DNA of 25,400 bases from an uncultured Clostridia bacterium (GCA_934487205.1 CAKSRS010000039.1:1-25400), one strand, 5' to 3'; positions 15,359 through 22,828 are shown, numbered from the stretch's first letter. The notes: generated by a model from the letters alone, not told the origin. A program made the numbers and translations.

Positions 15359-15387
15359 TAGAGCCTAATGAAAAGGAGGAATTGTTA

Positions 15388-15726
15388 ATGGGAACAAGAA
15401 AGCTTAATCTTCCTACCGACCAGAGAATGGCACTTTTGCGCAATCTGGTAACAAGCTTTTTGGAAACGGGAAGAGTAGAAACAACATTAACAAGAGCTAA
15501 GGAAGCTCAGAGTTTGGCTGAAAAGATGATTACTCTCGGTAAGACAAACACATTGCACACTCGCCGTCAGGCTTTGGAGTTTATTACAAAAGAAGACGTT
15601 GTAACAAAAGTCTTTAATGAAATCGCTCCTAAGTACGCTGACAGAAACGGCGGATACACAAGAATAATTCAAACAGGTCCTCGTCGCGGCGATGCGGCTC
15701 CGATGGCTATTCTTGAGCTGGTGTAA
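15388..15726 (+). CDS. rplQ: 50S ribosomal protein L17
   Basis: L17 lies near the tunnel exit of the large subunit. The 112-residue protein starts MGTRKLNLPTDQRMALLRNL and contains TSFLETGRVETTLTRAKEAQ and the C-terminal GGYTRIIQTGPRRGDAAPMA, as in the short bacterial form. I chose ATG 15388, because AAAGGAGG ends at 15379 and an in-frame TTG at 15382 is too close to it. This is the last gene of the ribosomal block; a hairpin and a terminator follow. Confidence 0.97.
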   Translation: MGTRKLNLPTDQRMALLRNLVTSFLETGRVETTLTRAKEAQSLAEKMITLGKTNTLHTRRQALEFITKEDVVTKVFNEIAPKYADRNGGYTRIIQTGPRRGDAAPMAILELV

Positions 15727-15749
15727 TAAAACATAATCGCCGTGCCGAT

Positions 15750-15777
15750 AAGGAATAACGGATTTTCCGTTATCCTT
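15750..15777 (+). other. Hairpin downstream of rplQ
   Basis: AAGGA-TAACGGA (15750-15762, with one bulged A) pairs with TCCGTTATCCTT (15766-15777) around TTT. It sits 23 bases after the rplQ stop and before a separate terminator, so it does not look like the terminator itself. A conserved RNA called the L17 downstream element has been described after rplQ in some Firmicutes. Whether this hairpin belongs to it was not tested. Confidence 0.55.
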
Positions 15778-15792
15778 GTAAACGGTGTTTAA

Positions 15793-15833
15793 GCGGCGGC
15801 AAAGCTTTATTGTTTTGCCGTTGCTTTTTATTT
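15793..15833 (+). terminator. Rho-independent terminator of the ribosomal block
   Basis: GCGGCGGCAAA (15793-15803) pairs with TTTGCCGTTGC (15814-15824), with two G-U pairs, around a loop of about ten bases. TTTTTATTTAT follows. It closes the run that ends with rplQ and separates it from the HU-type gene. Confidence 0.85.
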
Positions 15834-15887
15834 ATCCGTATATTGAAACAGCAGATAAAATACAACAAATTAGGTGGAATGAAAAAA

Positions 15888-16181
15888 ATGAATAAAGCGG
15901 ATATAATCGACATATTGTCGGAGCATACCGGTGTTTCATATGTTGCAGCAGAACTAATGCTTAACGTGCTCTGCGACAATATAGCCGAAGCACTGAAAAG
16001 AAACGAAAAAGTTTATATCACGGGATTCGGAACTTTTGAAAAAAGAACACGCTCGGGACATAAATGTAAAAATCCGCGTACAGGCGAGGATATGTATGCA
16101 AATGCATATGAAACGGCGGTGTTCAGACCGTCAAATGCGTTTAAAAGAAAAATGGCGGAGGAAGGTACAGATGAATTGTAA
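15888..16181 (+). CDS. HU-family DNA-binding protein
   Basis: HU proteins bind and bend DNA as dimers and compact the nucleoid. The 97-residue product begins MNKADIIDILSEHTGVSYVA and has the family core GFGTFEKRTRSGHKCKNPRT and the C-terminal FRPSNAFKRKM. The proline in NPRTGE matches the residue that inserts into DNA in HU/IHF. ATG 15888 is ten bases after AGGTGG (15872-15877); the ATG at 15879 is too close. It differs enough from canonical HU (extra lysines, MYANAYET in the arm) that it may be a secondary paralogue. The next gene overlaps its end by 11 bases. Confidence 0.88.
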   Translation: MNKADIIDILSEHTGVSYVAAELMLNVLCDNIAEALKRNEKVYITGFGTFEKRTRSGHKCKNPRTGEDMYANAYETAVFRPSNAFKRKMAEEGTDEL

Positions 16182-16745
16182 GAAAAGTGTATTAGCGGGT
16201 ATGCTGACAGGCATCGGCGGCATGATTTACCTGAGTACGGAAAGCCGCGTGCTCAGCTTGAGGCTGTTTTCGCTGGGCTTGCTTGCGGTAATAATTTTGG
16301 TGTGTAATTTATATACCGGCAAGTTTGGTTATGTAAAGCAAAAAACGGACATCGCGACGTTTGCCGCGATGTGTGTGCAGAATTTTATCGGCGCAGCGGC
16401 AATGGGACTTGCAGCATATGTACTGGTGAAGGAAAACGGCACGGCGCAGGGGTTGGCGGATAAGAAACTCGCAATGTCATTTACAGTCGTTTTCATCAAG
16501 GCGATTATGTGCGGAATGATGATTTATCTTGCAGTCGAACTATACAAGCGCAGTAAGCAGATATTGCTTGTGGTGATGCCGATAATGATTTTTATATTAT
16601 GCAGATTTGAGATTGCGTGGCGTACATATTTTATTTTGCTGCGGCGGGAGTGTTAAATTTGCGCGTAATTATATTTATTCTGATATGCGTAATAGGAAAT
16701 GCGGCGGGTTCGCTGATTGTGCGCATGTTTCAGAAATACGAATAA
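16171..16745 (+). pseudogene. Formate/nitrite transporter-like gene with a frameshift
   Basis: The first frame gives 161 residues and stops at 16656. It is strongly hydrophobic and resembles small gut-Firmicutes members of the formate/nitrite transporter family (RLFSLGLLAVIILVCNLYTG and later KAIMCGMMIYLAVELYKR). At ILCRFE the frame shifts. Adding one base between 16611 and 16612 restores FEHCVAYIFYF and a hydrophobic tail ending QKYE at TAA 16743-16745, for 191 residues. FEH is a family motif whose histidine lines the channel, so the lesion is at a key codon. Either the gene is inactive or this is a sequencing error. It overlaps the HU gene by 11 bases. Confidence 0.75.
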
Positions 16746-16760
16746 AGAGGACTGCATGAT

Positions 16761-17246
16761 ATGATTGAACACCCGTTTCCGCCGCTTTATGACGGCAATT
16801 CAAAAATATTAATACTGGGGAGTTTCCCGTCAGTGAAATCGCGCGAGAAAATGTTCTTTTACGGACATAAACAAAACCGCTTTTGGCGCGTTATTTCTGC
16901 TGTTTTGACGGCGGAATTGCCGACGACGATTGATGAAAAAAGAAAGATACTCCTTGACGGCGGAGTTGCTCTTTGGGACGTAATCGCGTCGTGCGATATA
17001 GTCGGCAGTGCCGACAGCAGCATAAAAAATGTGCGGGCGAACGACTTGTCACCGATATTTGCCGCAGCGCAAATACGACAGATTTTCGTAAACGGGCGCA
17101 CCGCGGAAAAATATTATAATAAATTCACGTACCCGAAAATTAAGCGGCACGCCGTGTGTCTGCCGTCTACTTCGCCGGCGAATGCGGCATGGAAAATTGA
17201 CGCGCTGATTGAAACATGGCGCGCCGAACTTGCGCCGTATTTATAG
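16761..17246 (+). CDS. Hypoxanthine/uracil-DNA glycosylase-family protein
   Basis: Members of this uracil-DNA glycosylase superfamily branch excise deaminated bases such as hypoxanthine from DNA. The 161-residue protein has motif 1 ILGSFPSVKSREKMFFYGHK followed by QNRFW (residues 18-42) and motif 2 LPSTSPANAAW (from about residue 134). This pattern fits the deoxyinosine glycosylase group; the exact substrate is not proven. ATG 16761 follows AAAGAGG by ten bases. The stop TAG (17244-17246) overlaps the end of the convergent pnuC gene. No terminator fits between them. Confidence 0.82.
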   Translation: MIEHPFPPLYDGNSKILILGSFPSVKSREKMFFYGHKQNRFWRVISAVLTAELPTTIDEKRKILLDGGVALWDVIASCDIVGSADSSIKNVRANDLSPIFAAAQIRQIFVNGRTAEKYYNKFTYPKIKRHAVCLPSTSPANAAWKIDALIETWRAELAPYL

Positions 17247-17948
17247 ATATTCGTCATAGATTTTAAAATGCTGCTTTTTCTCGCGGCGTTGCCAGCTGAC
17301 AAATCCGTAAATATCGTTTACAAGAAACATCACGAAACATATCACCATGGGGAAGTACGAAAACTTCTCAATTGACGCTAAAATCCAAAGCACAATAAGT
17401 ACGATATCATTAGCGGCATATGCAAGTGCATAGTATGAATTTCGGTACATAAGCAGATATGACGCCAAAAAACTTGTTGTTATGGAAACCGTGCTTACTA
17501 CAAGATTTGCCGTGTTCAGATATTTTAAAATAAAATAAAATGCGGCGGTAACGGCGATTGCTAAACCAATCATAGACGCGGTTTGAATTGGTGTGAGTTT
17601 GTGAATCTTCACCTCGTTGTGGCCTTTTTCATACGGGTGGCGGAGCCACGTCACTATTGATGCGGCAGCGCTTGGGAGCGTCATGAATACGTACGTTATA
17701 AATTCGCCGTAATAATGAAATGTCAGCGAATTAATGCCGTAAAGTATGCTGAAAATAACTGTCAGAATTTGCCCCCATACATCGCCGCGCGCAACAAAAA
17801 TAAGCGCGGTAACGCCGATAAGTGTCCCGGAAAATGTTAATGGTTCGGGATTGCCCGTCATTAAGTTGGACAGCGTAACGGTTATAAGAGAAACAATCCA
17901 TAAAATCCATTCATGTTTTTTCAGTGAAGAAAAAGGGTTTTTAAGCAT
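17241..17948 (-). CDS. pnuC: PnuC-family vitamin/nicotinamide riboside transporter
   Basis: PnuC proteins are membrane facilitators for nicotinamide riboside; relatives carry thiamine or riboflavin. The 235-residue protein has about seven hydrophobic segments. It shows WGQILTVIFSILYGINSLTF, YVFMTLPSAAASIVTWLRHP and the C-terminal FLVNDIYGFVSWQRRE, all typical. ATG 17948 is five bases after GGAGG; an in-frame TTG twelve bases earlier overlaps that site and is rejected. A perfect consensus promoter and a structured leader precede it (see those entries). The actual substrate cannot be read from sequence. Confidence 0.9.
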   Translation of the reverse strand: MLKNPFSSLKKHEWILWIVSLITVTLSNLMTGNPEPLTFSGTLIGVTALIFVARGDVWGQILTVIFSILYGINSLTFHYYGEFITYVFMTLPSAAASIVTWLRHPYEKGHNEVKIHKLTPIQTASMIGLAIAVTAAFYFILKYLNTANLVVSTVSITTSFLASYLLMYRNSYYALAYAANDIVLIVLWILASIEKFSYFPMVICFVMFLVNDIYGFVSWQRREKKQHFKIYDEYL

Positions 17949-18051
17949 AATTACCTCCAAAAATAAAACACCCAGAGCATATCTTCAAAGACCTAACGAT
18001 ATGCTGAAGGTGTGAAATACCTGCTACCCGGTAACAGCTTTTTATTATATT
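17949..18051 (-). promoter_or_regulatory. Structured 5' leader of pnuC, possible attenuator or riboswitch
   Basis: Read on the minus strand, the predicted transcript has two hairpins. The first is CUGUUAC-CGG-GUAGCAG (about 18038-18022). The second is composite: ACACC pairs with GGUGU outside, and AGCAUAUC pairs with GAUAUGCU inside, across a loop of 14 bases (about 18013-17969). The tract UUUUAUUUUU follows directly, then GGAGG and the start codon. This fits a terminator-like or translation-controlling leader. I could not match it to TPP, FMN, preQ1, THF or NAD riboswitch consensus from memory. Confidence 0.6.
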
Positions 18052-18057
18052 AACGAG

Positions 18058-18086
18058 ATTATATCACATGTTTTTTCATATGTCAA
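18058..18086 (-). promoter_or_regulatory. Consensus sigma-A promoter of pnuC
   Basis: On the minus strand TTGACA (18086-18081) is followed by exactly 17 bases and TATAAT (18063-18058). Both hexamers match consensus perfectly. Transcription should begin near 18051 and give a leader of about 100 bases. So strong a promoter suggests that control happens in the leader RNA. Confidence 0.88.
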
Positions 18087-18100
18087 GTAAAATTTTCAAA

Positions 18101-18925
18101 TTATCCATTCGCGGCAGTATTTATGCCGCGATATTTTTTCGGATTTATGTTCATACGCTTTTTAAACAGGCGGTCAAAATAATTCACGTCGTCAAACCCG
18201 ACTCTTGCGGCAATTTCCGAGATGCTCTCGTCGGTGTTTTTCAGCAGTACGGACGCTTTGTCAATGCGGAAATCGTTTAGGTATCCGGTAATGGTTTTAC
18301 CGGACGCTTTTTTGAACATATGGCAGATGTAGCCTTCGCTCAAAAAATATTTTTTCGCAAGCTGCGACGTAGAAATGTTTTCGTTGTAATGCTCGTGAAT
18401 ATAATCCAATATTTCATTTATTTTTTTGAGTTTTGCCATTCGCACGTTATATTCGTAGTCTGAAAGTTTAGCCTGCGTGTAGCAGCGGCGCAAATGCGTC
18501 ATCAAAAGATATGCCTCGCCTTTTACCATCATATCCGCTCCGATATTTCGCGAACAGTATTCCTTGCGCATCGTACATATATGCCGATGGATTATGTCAT
18601 CGGGCGGAATTTTTGAAAGTAGCAAAATATTTTCGAAATCCACATCGTTAAAAAATGAAAAACGAATTATAACGCAAATATAGGTTATGGGCTTATCTGA
18701 AGTAAAACTGTGCAGTTCGTTGCTGTTTACGGCGATTGTGTCACCTGTTTCGGCGCGAAAAGTTTTGGAACCGCATGTAAACGTTCCGTTCCCCGACAGT
18801 ATGTGCAAAAGTTCAATATGCTCATGCCAATGGGGACCGAGTGATATGCAATTTTGTGAAAGTATTTTTATCGGAAAGTTCTGCTCCACTTCCGGTATTT
18901 TTTCATACAATGAAATGTCGTTCAT
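18101..18925 (-). CDS. AraC-family transcriptional regulator with cupin domain
   Basis: The 274-residue protein has an N-terminal cupin-type sensor with HWHEHIELLHILSGNGTF (from residue 32) and a C-terminal double helix-turn-helix of AraC type (about 170-270). The latter includes KYFLSEGYICHMFKKASGKT and EIAARVGFDDVNYFDRLFKK. Such regulators usually sense a sugar and activate nearby catabolic genes. A GAGGT site lies seven bases before ATG 18925, and it has its own promoter at 18987-19015. It may control the sugar genes past 20016, or a target elsewhere; the ligand is unknown. Confidence 0.9.
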   Translation of the reverse strand: MNDISLYEKIPEVEQNFPIKILSQNCISLGPHWHEHIELLHILSGNGTFTCGSKTFRAETGDTIAVNSNELHSFTSDKPITYICVIIRFSFFNDVDFENILLLSKIPPDDIIHRHICTMRKEYCSRNIGADMMVKGEAYLLMTHLRRCYTQAKLSDYEYNVRMAKLKKINEILDYIHEHYNENISTSQLAKKYFLSEGYICHMFKKASGKTITGYLNDFRIDKASVLLKNTDESISEIAARVGFDDVNYFDRLFKKRMNINPKKYRGINTAANG

Positions 18926-18986
18926 ACAGTTACCTCAAAATTGTGCTAAAACTAAGCAAAATCATTATTGATGTTTTTATAATAAA

Positions 18987-19015
18987 AGTATATAATATAT
19001 ATAATAAAATGTCAA
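18987..19015 (-). promoter_or_regulatory. Sigma-A promoter of the first AraC-type gene
   Basis: On the minus strand TTGACA (19015-19010), a 17-base AT-only spacer and TATACT (18992-18987) form a near-consensus promoter. It reads into the AraC-type gene starting at 18925. The surrounding AT-rich stretch (18966-19019) has no gene. Confidence 0.75.
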
Positions 19016-19034
19016 TATTAATTTGCAAATCATT

Positions 19035-19874
19035 TTATTCAGCCGAGCTGATGTAGGATTTTCTGTACTCCGTGGGGGTCATACCCATGTGTTTTTTAAA
19101 TGATTTGATAAAATGCACGTCATCATTAAATCCGACAGAATACGCAATTTCCTTGATGCTGAGTTTTTCCGATACAAGCAGGCGGCATGCCTCGCTCAGG
19201 CGTATGTCAATAATGTGCTGTATCAGTGATTTGCCTGTCTCGCGGCGAAAAATTCTGCATAGGTAGGAGTGACTTATTCTGAAATCACGGCAGACATTTT
19301 CGACGGTCAGACCGGGTGTTTGGTAGTGGCACAAAAGATAAGAAATAACTGCCTCGGAAAAACTGTCGGACTTTTCTTCGGTATCGACGGAATTGATGTC
19401 AAGCAATTTGTAAAACGAGGACAGAACATCATAATATCCGACGGGTTTGTCATGTTCAAGCTTTTTGAAAATGCTGTAAATTCCGTAATAGGCATTGTTG
19501 TAGTCGTTGCATGAAATAACGGGCGTATCAGCCGATAAACCCATGCGGTTTGCGTAAATTTCGGAATTGCTGCCGGAAAATTCAAACCATATGTATTGCC
19601 ATTTATTATTTTTATCGGGATAATATGACAGTGTTATTCCGGGTGGGATATAAAACATGTCATGCGCTTTTGCGCGGTATGTTTTGCTGTCGAGATTAAG
19701 CGTTCCGCTGCCGGACAGAACAAGATGAAGGGTGTACATATTCTGAACGCGCCCGACGGTAATAGGCTCGATATACCGAAAATTGTTGTACCCTGTACCG
19801 AGGATAAAAAAATCCTGTTCAATGCAACCGGGAAAACCGGCATAGAGTGCCGGACGTAAAAATATATTATCCAT
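19035..19874 (-). CDS. AraC-family transcriptional regulator, second copy type
   Basis: The 279-residue protein has an N-terminal cupin-like arm domain (VGRVQNMYTLHLVLSGSGTL, then the AHDMFYIPPGITLSYYPDK pocket region). Its C-terminal AraC DNA-binding domain (about 180-275) includes FRISHSYLCRIFRRETGKSL and EIAYSVGFNDDVHFIKSFKK. It differs clearly from the regulator downstream, so the pair is not a recent duplication. A GAGGTGA site lies upstream of ATG 19874. Being divergent from the oxidoreductase and NagB-ROK genes makes it the best candidate for their regulator. Confidence 0.92.
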   Translation of the reverse strand: MDNIFLRPALYAGFPGCIEQDFFILGTGYNNFRYIEPITVGRVQNMYTLHLVLSGSGTLNLDSKTYRAKAHDMFYIPPGITLSYYPDKNNKWQYIWFEFSGSNSEIYANRMGLSADTPVISCNDYNNAYYGIYSIFKKLEHDKPVGYYDVLSSFYKLLDINSVDTEEKSDSFSEAVISYLLCHYQTPGLTVENVCRDFRISHSYLCRIFRRETGKSLIQHIIDIRLSEACRLLVSEKLSIKEIAYSVGFNDDVHFIKSFKKHMGMTPTEYRKSYISSAE

Positions 19875-20015
19875 GAAATATCACCTCATATTTATAATAT
19901 CGGGAAAATATGCGCATGTCAAGAGAAAAGATAAAAAAACACAATTTTTGTATAATAAAAACCATGTTCAAACCGACTTATGCGTGATAAGATTTAATGT
20001 GAAGGAGAGTGCGCA
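19875..20015. promoter_or_regulatory. Divergent control region between araC-type gene and sugar genes
   Basis: On the minus strand TTGACA (19922-19917), 17 bases and TATTAT (19899-19894) form a good promoter for the regulator gene. Toward the sugar genes there is TATAAT at 19951-19956, but no recognisable -35 box upstream of it. That fits a promoter that needs an activator. CATGTCAAG (19916) and CATGTTCAAA (19963) are similar and could be regulator half-sites; this is tentative. Confidence 0.6.
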
Positions 20016-21230
20016 ATGAGGACTTGTATCATAATTGGTGCGGGCGGACGCGGCAAAGACGATTATGCGCCGTACATACGAAAAACGGGAATAATGAGGA
20101 TAGTCGGCGTTGCAGAACCGGACGATAAAAAAAGAGCGGAGTTTTGCCGTGATAATGAAATTGCCGCGGACATGGCATTTTCAGATTACCGTGACCTCTT
20201 TGCGCGCGGACGGCTTGCCGACGCGGTGCTTATATGCACGCAGGACAGACTCCATCTTGAGCCGACTCTTTTGGCGATTAAGTGCGGATATCATATAATG
20301 CTTGAAAAACCAATTTCGCCAATTGCGGAAGAAATTGATGAAATCGAAACGGCGCTGAAGGGTTATGACAAAGTTTTCATGACGGGTTTTGTGCTGAGAT
20401 ATACGCCTTTTTTTTCAAAAATAAAGGAACTTTTGGATAACGGCAAAATCGGGACGGTCATGAATATGCAGCTTAACGAAAATGAAGGATTTTGGCATCA
20501 TGCACACAGCTATGTGCGCGGCCCGTGGAGCAGGGAAGAAAATTCATCGCCCATGATTGTGGCAAAATCGTGCCATGATTTTGATATGATGATGTATCTT
20601 CTGGACAGCGACATCAAAAAAGTAAATTCATACGGCTCCGATGGATATTTTACGCGTGAAAATGCGCCCGGCGATGTGCCGCAGCGCTGTACCGACAGCT
20701 GTGCTTTTGCCGGCAAATGTAAATATAATGCAGTGAAACTGTACACTGAAGGCGAGGCGGCATATTTTGTTCATTTGTTCGGGTGCGAAAACAGCCACAG
20801 CGGTATTATCGACGCGCTGAAAACGAATCCGTACGGCAGATGCGTTTATCGGTGCGACAATAATGTATGCGACCATCAGGTTGCGTCGTTAGAGTTCGCA
20901 AGCGGCGCGTGCGGTGTATTTACCGTTTCGGCATTTTCTTTGAAAAATACACGGACGATAAAGCTGATGGGAACGGAAGGCGAAATCGGCGGTTGTTTTG
21001 AGGACGGCGTTATTGTGATTAAGCGGTTTGCGGACGGCAGCGAAGAACGCGTCAGCGTCACGCATGACGGGACAAAGCATTGCGGCGGCGACGGCGGAAT
21101 AATGCGCGGATTTGCCGCGGCTATGGAAGATAAAAATTATTGTATTGATTTGCGCATGTTCGCGGCGCACCGTGCCGTAATAGCAGCGGATAAATCAAGG
21201 GTAAAAAATTCACTTCAGCGGGAGGAATAA
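20016..21230 (+). CDS. Gfo/Idh/MocA-family oxidoreductase, cysteine-rich type
   Basis: These enzymes use a tightly held or free NAD(P) to oxidise sugars and derivatives; some are glycosidases. The 404-residue protein has the nucleotide-binding start IIIGAGGRGKDD, the EKPIS motif with K98 and the later KSCHDFD (K184, H187), all family hallmarks. It also has a cysteine-rich insert: C225, C229, C235, C257, then C276, C280 and C285 in GRCVYRCDNNVCDHQ, which may bind metal. Related proteins with this insert are widespread and uncharacterised. An AAGGAGAG site lies before ATG 20016. It is followed after two bases by the NagB-ROK gene. Confidence 0.88.
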   Translation: MRTCIIIGAGGRGKDDYAPYIRKTGIMRIVGVAEPDDKKRAEFCRDNEIAADMAFSDYRDLFARGRLADAVLICTQDRLHLEPTLLAIKCGYHIMLEKPISPIAEEIDEIETALKGYDKVFMTGFVLRYTPFFSKIKELLDNGKIGTVMNMQLNENEGFWHHAHSYVRGPWSREENSSPMIVAKSCHDFDMMMYLLDSDIKKVNSYGSDGYFTRENAPGDVPQRCTDSCAFAGKCKYNAVKLYTEGEAAYFVHLFGCENSHSGIIDALKTNPYGRCVYRCDNNVCDHQVASLEFASGACGVFTVSAFSLKNTRTIKLMGTEGEIGGCFEDGVIVIKRFADGSEERVSVTHDGTKHCGGDGGIMRGFAAAMEDKNYCIDLRMFAAHRAVIAADKSRVKNSLQREE

Positions 21231-21232
21231 AA

Positions 21233-22828
21233 ATGAGACTTATAATTTGTGAAAACTATGAAGAAATGTCAAAAGCGGCGGCGAAAATTGTGGCAAGCCA
21301 GCTGACGGTAAAGCCGGAGAGTATTCTCGGTTTGGCGACGGGTTCAACGCCGGTGGGAATGTATAATATTCTTGCGGAAATGTACAAAAATGGCGATGTT
21401 GATTTTTCGGAGTCAAAATCCTTCAACCTTGATGAATACTATCCGATTACGGCGGATAATTCGCAGAGCTATCACTATTTCATGCGGGAGAATTTGTTTT
21501 CGAAAATAAATATTAAGCCGGAAAATACGCATATTCTTGACGGAACATGTGCGGATACGGACGAGGAATGTAAAAATTTTGAGCGCATGATTGCGCAAAG
21601 CGGCGGTATAGATTTGCAGATTTTGGGGATAGGGCAGAACGGGCATATCGGATTTAACGAGCCGGACGCAAATCTTAATCCAAACACGCACCTGACCGAT
21701 TTGACCGAGAACACCATTAATGCAAATTCCAGATTTTTTGACAATATTGATGAAGTACCAAAACAGGCGATTACGATGGGAATCGGCACAATTTTGAAGG
21801 CTAAGAAAATAATTTTGCTGGCAAGCGGTGCGGAAAAACACAAAGTCGTAAAGCAGCTGCTTGAAGGAAAAATCACGACAGACATACCCGCGTCCATGCT
21901 GAAAGTACACTCCGATACGGTTTTAATATGTGACAAGGCGGCGTACAGCAGTGAGCGCATCGGTGTAGATATCGGCGGAACCGAATTGAAATTCGGAATT
22001 TTAAATGATAAAAATGAGCTTATACATAAGGAATCCATACCGACAGACATATCAAGCGAGGAAAATCTGATTAATAAAATTGCGGACAAATGCAAAGAGC
22101 TTATGCAAAGCTACTCGATTAACGGAATAGGCGTAGGCACGCCGGGACTTATATCGAAAGGACATGTAACCGCATCTAATATTCCGTTTAAAAACACACC
22201 TCTTGCCAAGCTTTTGGAAGAACGTATCGGCGTGTCGGTGCGAATTGCAAATGACGCGAATTGCGCCGCATTGGGCGAATCGACAACAGGCGTCGGGCGT
22301 AAGGCGAAAAATATTGTTATGATAACTCTCGGCACGGGCGTCGGCGGCGGAATTATCATAAAAAACAAGCTTTATGAAGGCAAAGGTTCTGCGGGCGAAA
22401 TAGGGCATATCATTATTGAACATGGCGGAAAACAGTGCGACTGCGGTCAGCGCGGCTGTCTGGAAAAATATGCGTCGGCATCGGCATTGGTTAATTTGGC
22501 TGAGGATAAGGCTCGGGAATGTCCGGACAGTGTTCTCGGAAAATTATATAAGGATAAAGCGGAAATGAACGGAAAGGTGTTCTTTGAGGCGATAAACTGC
22601 GGCTGTACGGCGGCAAAAGCCGTATTGGACGAATACGCCGGGCGTCTCGCGGACGGAATAAACAGTATTGAAAATATTTTCGAGCCCGATATGATAATAT
22701 TGTCAGGCGGAATAACAAATGCAGGCGAGGCTCTGCTCATGCCGCTAAGAGAAAAGGTTAAAACGGAAATTCATATCGCACAGCTTAAAAATGACGCGGG
22801 AATTGTCGGAGCGGCAATGTTGCAATAA
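21233..22828 (+). CDS. NagB-ROK fusion: glucosamine-6-phosphate deaminase and sugar kinase
   Basis: The 531-residue protein joins two complete enzymes. Residues 1-240 are NagB-like: GLATGSTPVGMY (33-44), FNLDEYYPI with D67/E68, and GIGQNGHIGFNEP with H138 and E143, matching the short Bacillus type. Residues 243-531 are a ROK kinase: DIGGT (246-250), catalytic-type D341 in NDANCAALGE, GTGVGGG, and zinc ligands H392, C402, C404, C409 in CDCGQRGCLE. There is almost no linker. A likely chemistry is amino sugar + ATP to the 6-phosphate, then fructose-6-phosphate and ammonia; the kinase substrate is inferred. GGGAGG lies before ATG 21233. Confidence 0.9.
   Translation: MRLIICENYEEMSKAAAKIVASQLTVKPESILGLATGSTPVGMYNILAEMYKNGDVDFSESKSFNLDEYYPITADNSQSYHYFMRENLFSKINIKPENTHILDGTCADTDEECKNFERMIAQSGGIDLQILGIGQNGHIGFNEPDANLNPNTHLTDLTENTINANSRFFDNIDEVPKQAITMGIGTILKAKKIILLASGAEKHKVVKQLLEGKITTDIPASMLKVHSDTVLICDKAAYSSERIGVDIGGTELKFGILNDKNELIHKESIPTDISSEENLINKIADKCKELMQSYSINGIGVGTPGLISKGHVTASNIPFKNTPLAKLLEERIGVSVRIANDANCAALGESTTGVGRKAKNIVMITLGTGVGGGIIIKNKLYEGKGSAGEIGHIIIEHGGKQCDCGQRGCLEKYASASALVNLAEDKARECPDSVLGKLYKDKAEMNGKVFFEAINCGCTAAKAVLDEYAGRLADGINSIENIFEPDMIILSGGITNAGEALLMPLREKVKTEIHIAQLKNDAGIVGAAMLQ

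Noticed and set aside
15810..15887. Possible upstream extension of the HU-type protein
   Set aside because: The added residues come from the terminator region, do not match the family and lack a binding site; ATG 15888 fits both.
17949..18051. Thiamine pyrophosphate riboswitch before pnuC
   Set aside because: The conserved CUGAGA and the ACCUGAUCUGG-type segment are absent.
21632..21670. Loss of the catalytic aspartate in NagB (E. coli D141 replaced by N136)
   Set aside because: Gram-positive NagB of the Bacillus type also has asparagine in GIGxNGHIGFNEP, so this is not a sign of inactivity.
21475..22095. Open frame of 206 codons antisense to the NagB-ROK gene
   Set aside because: It is a shadow of a clear coding frame and has no recognisable motif.
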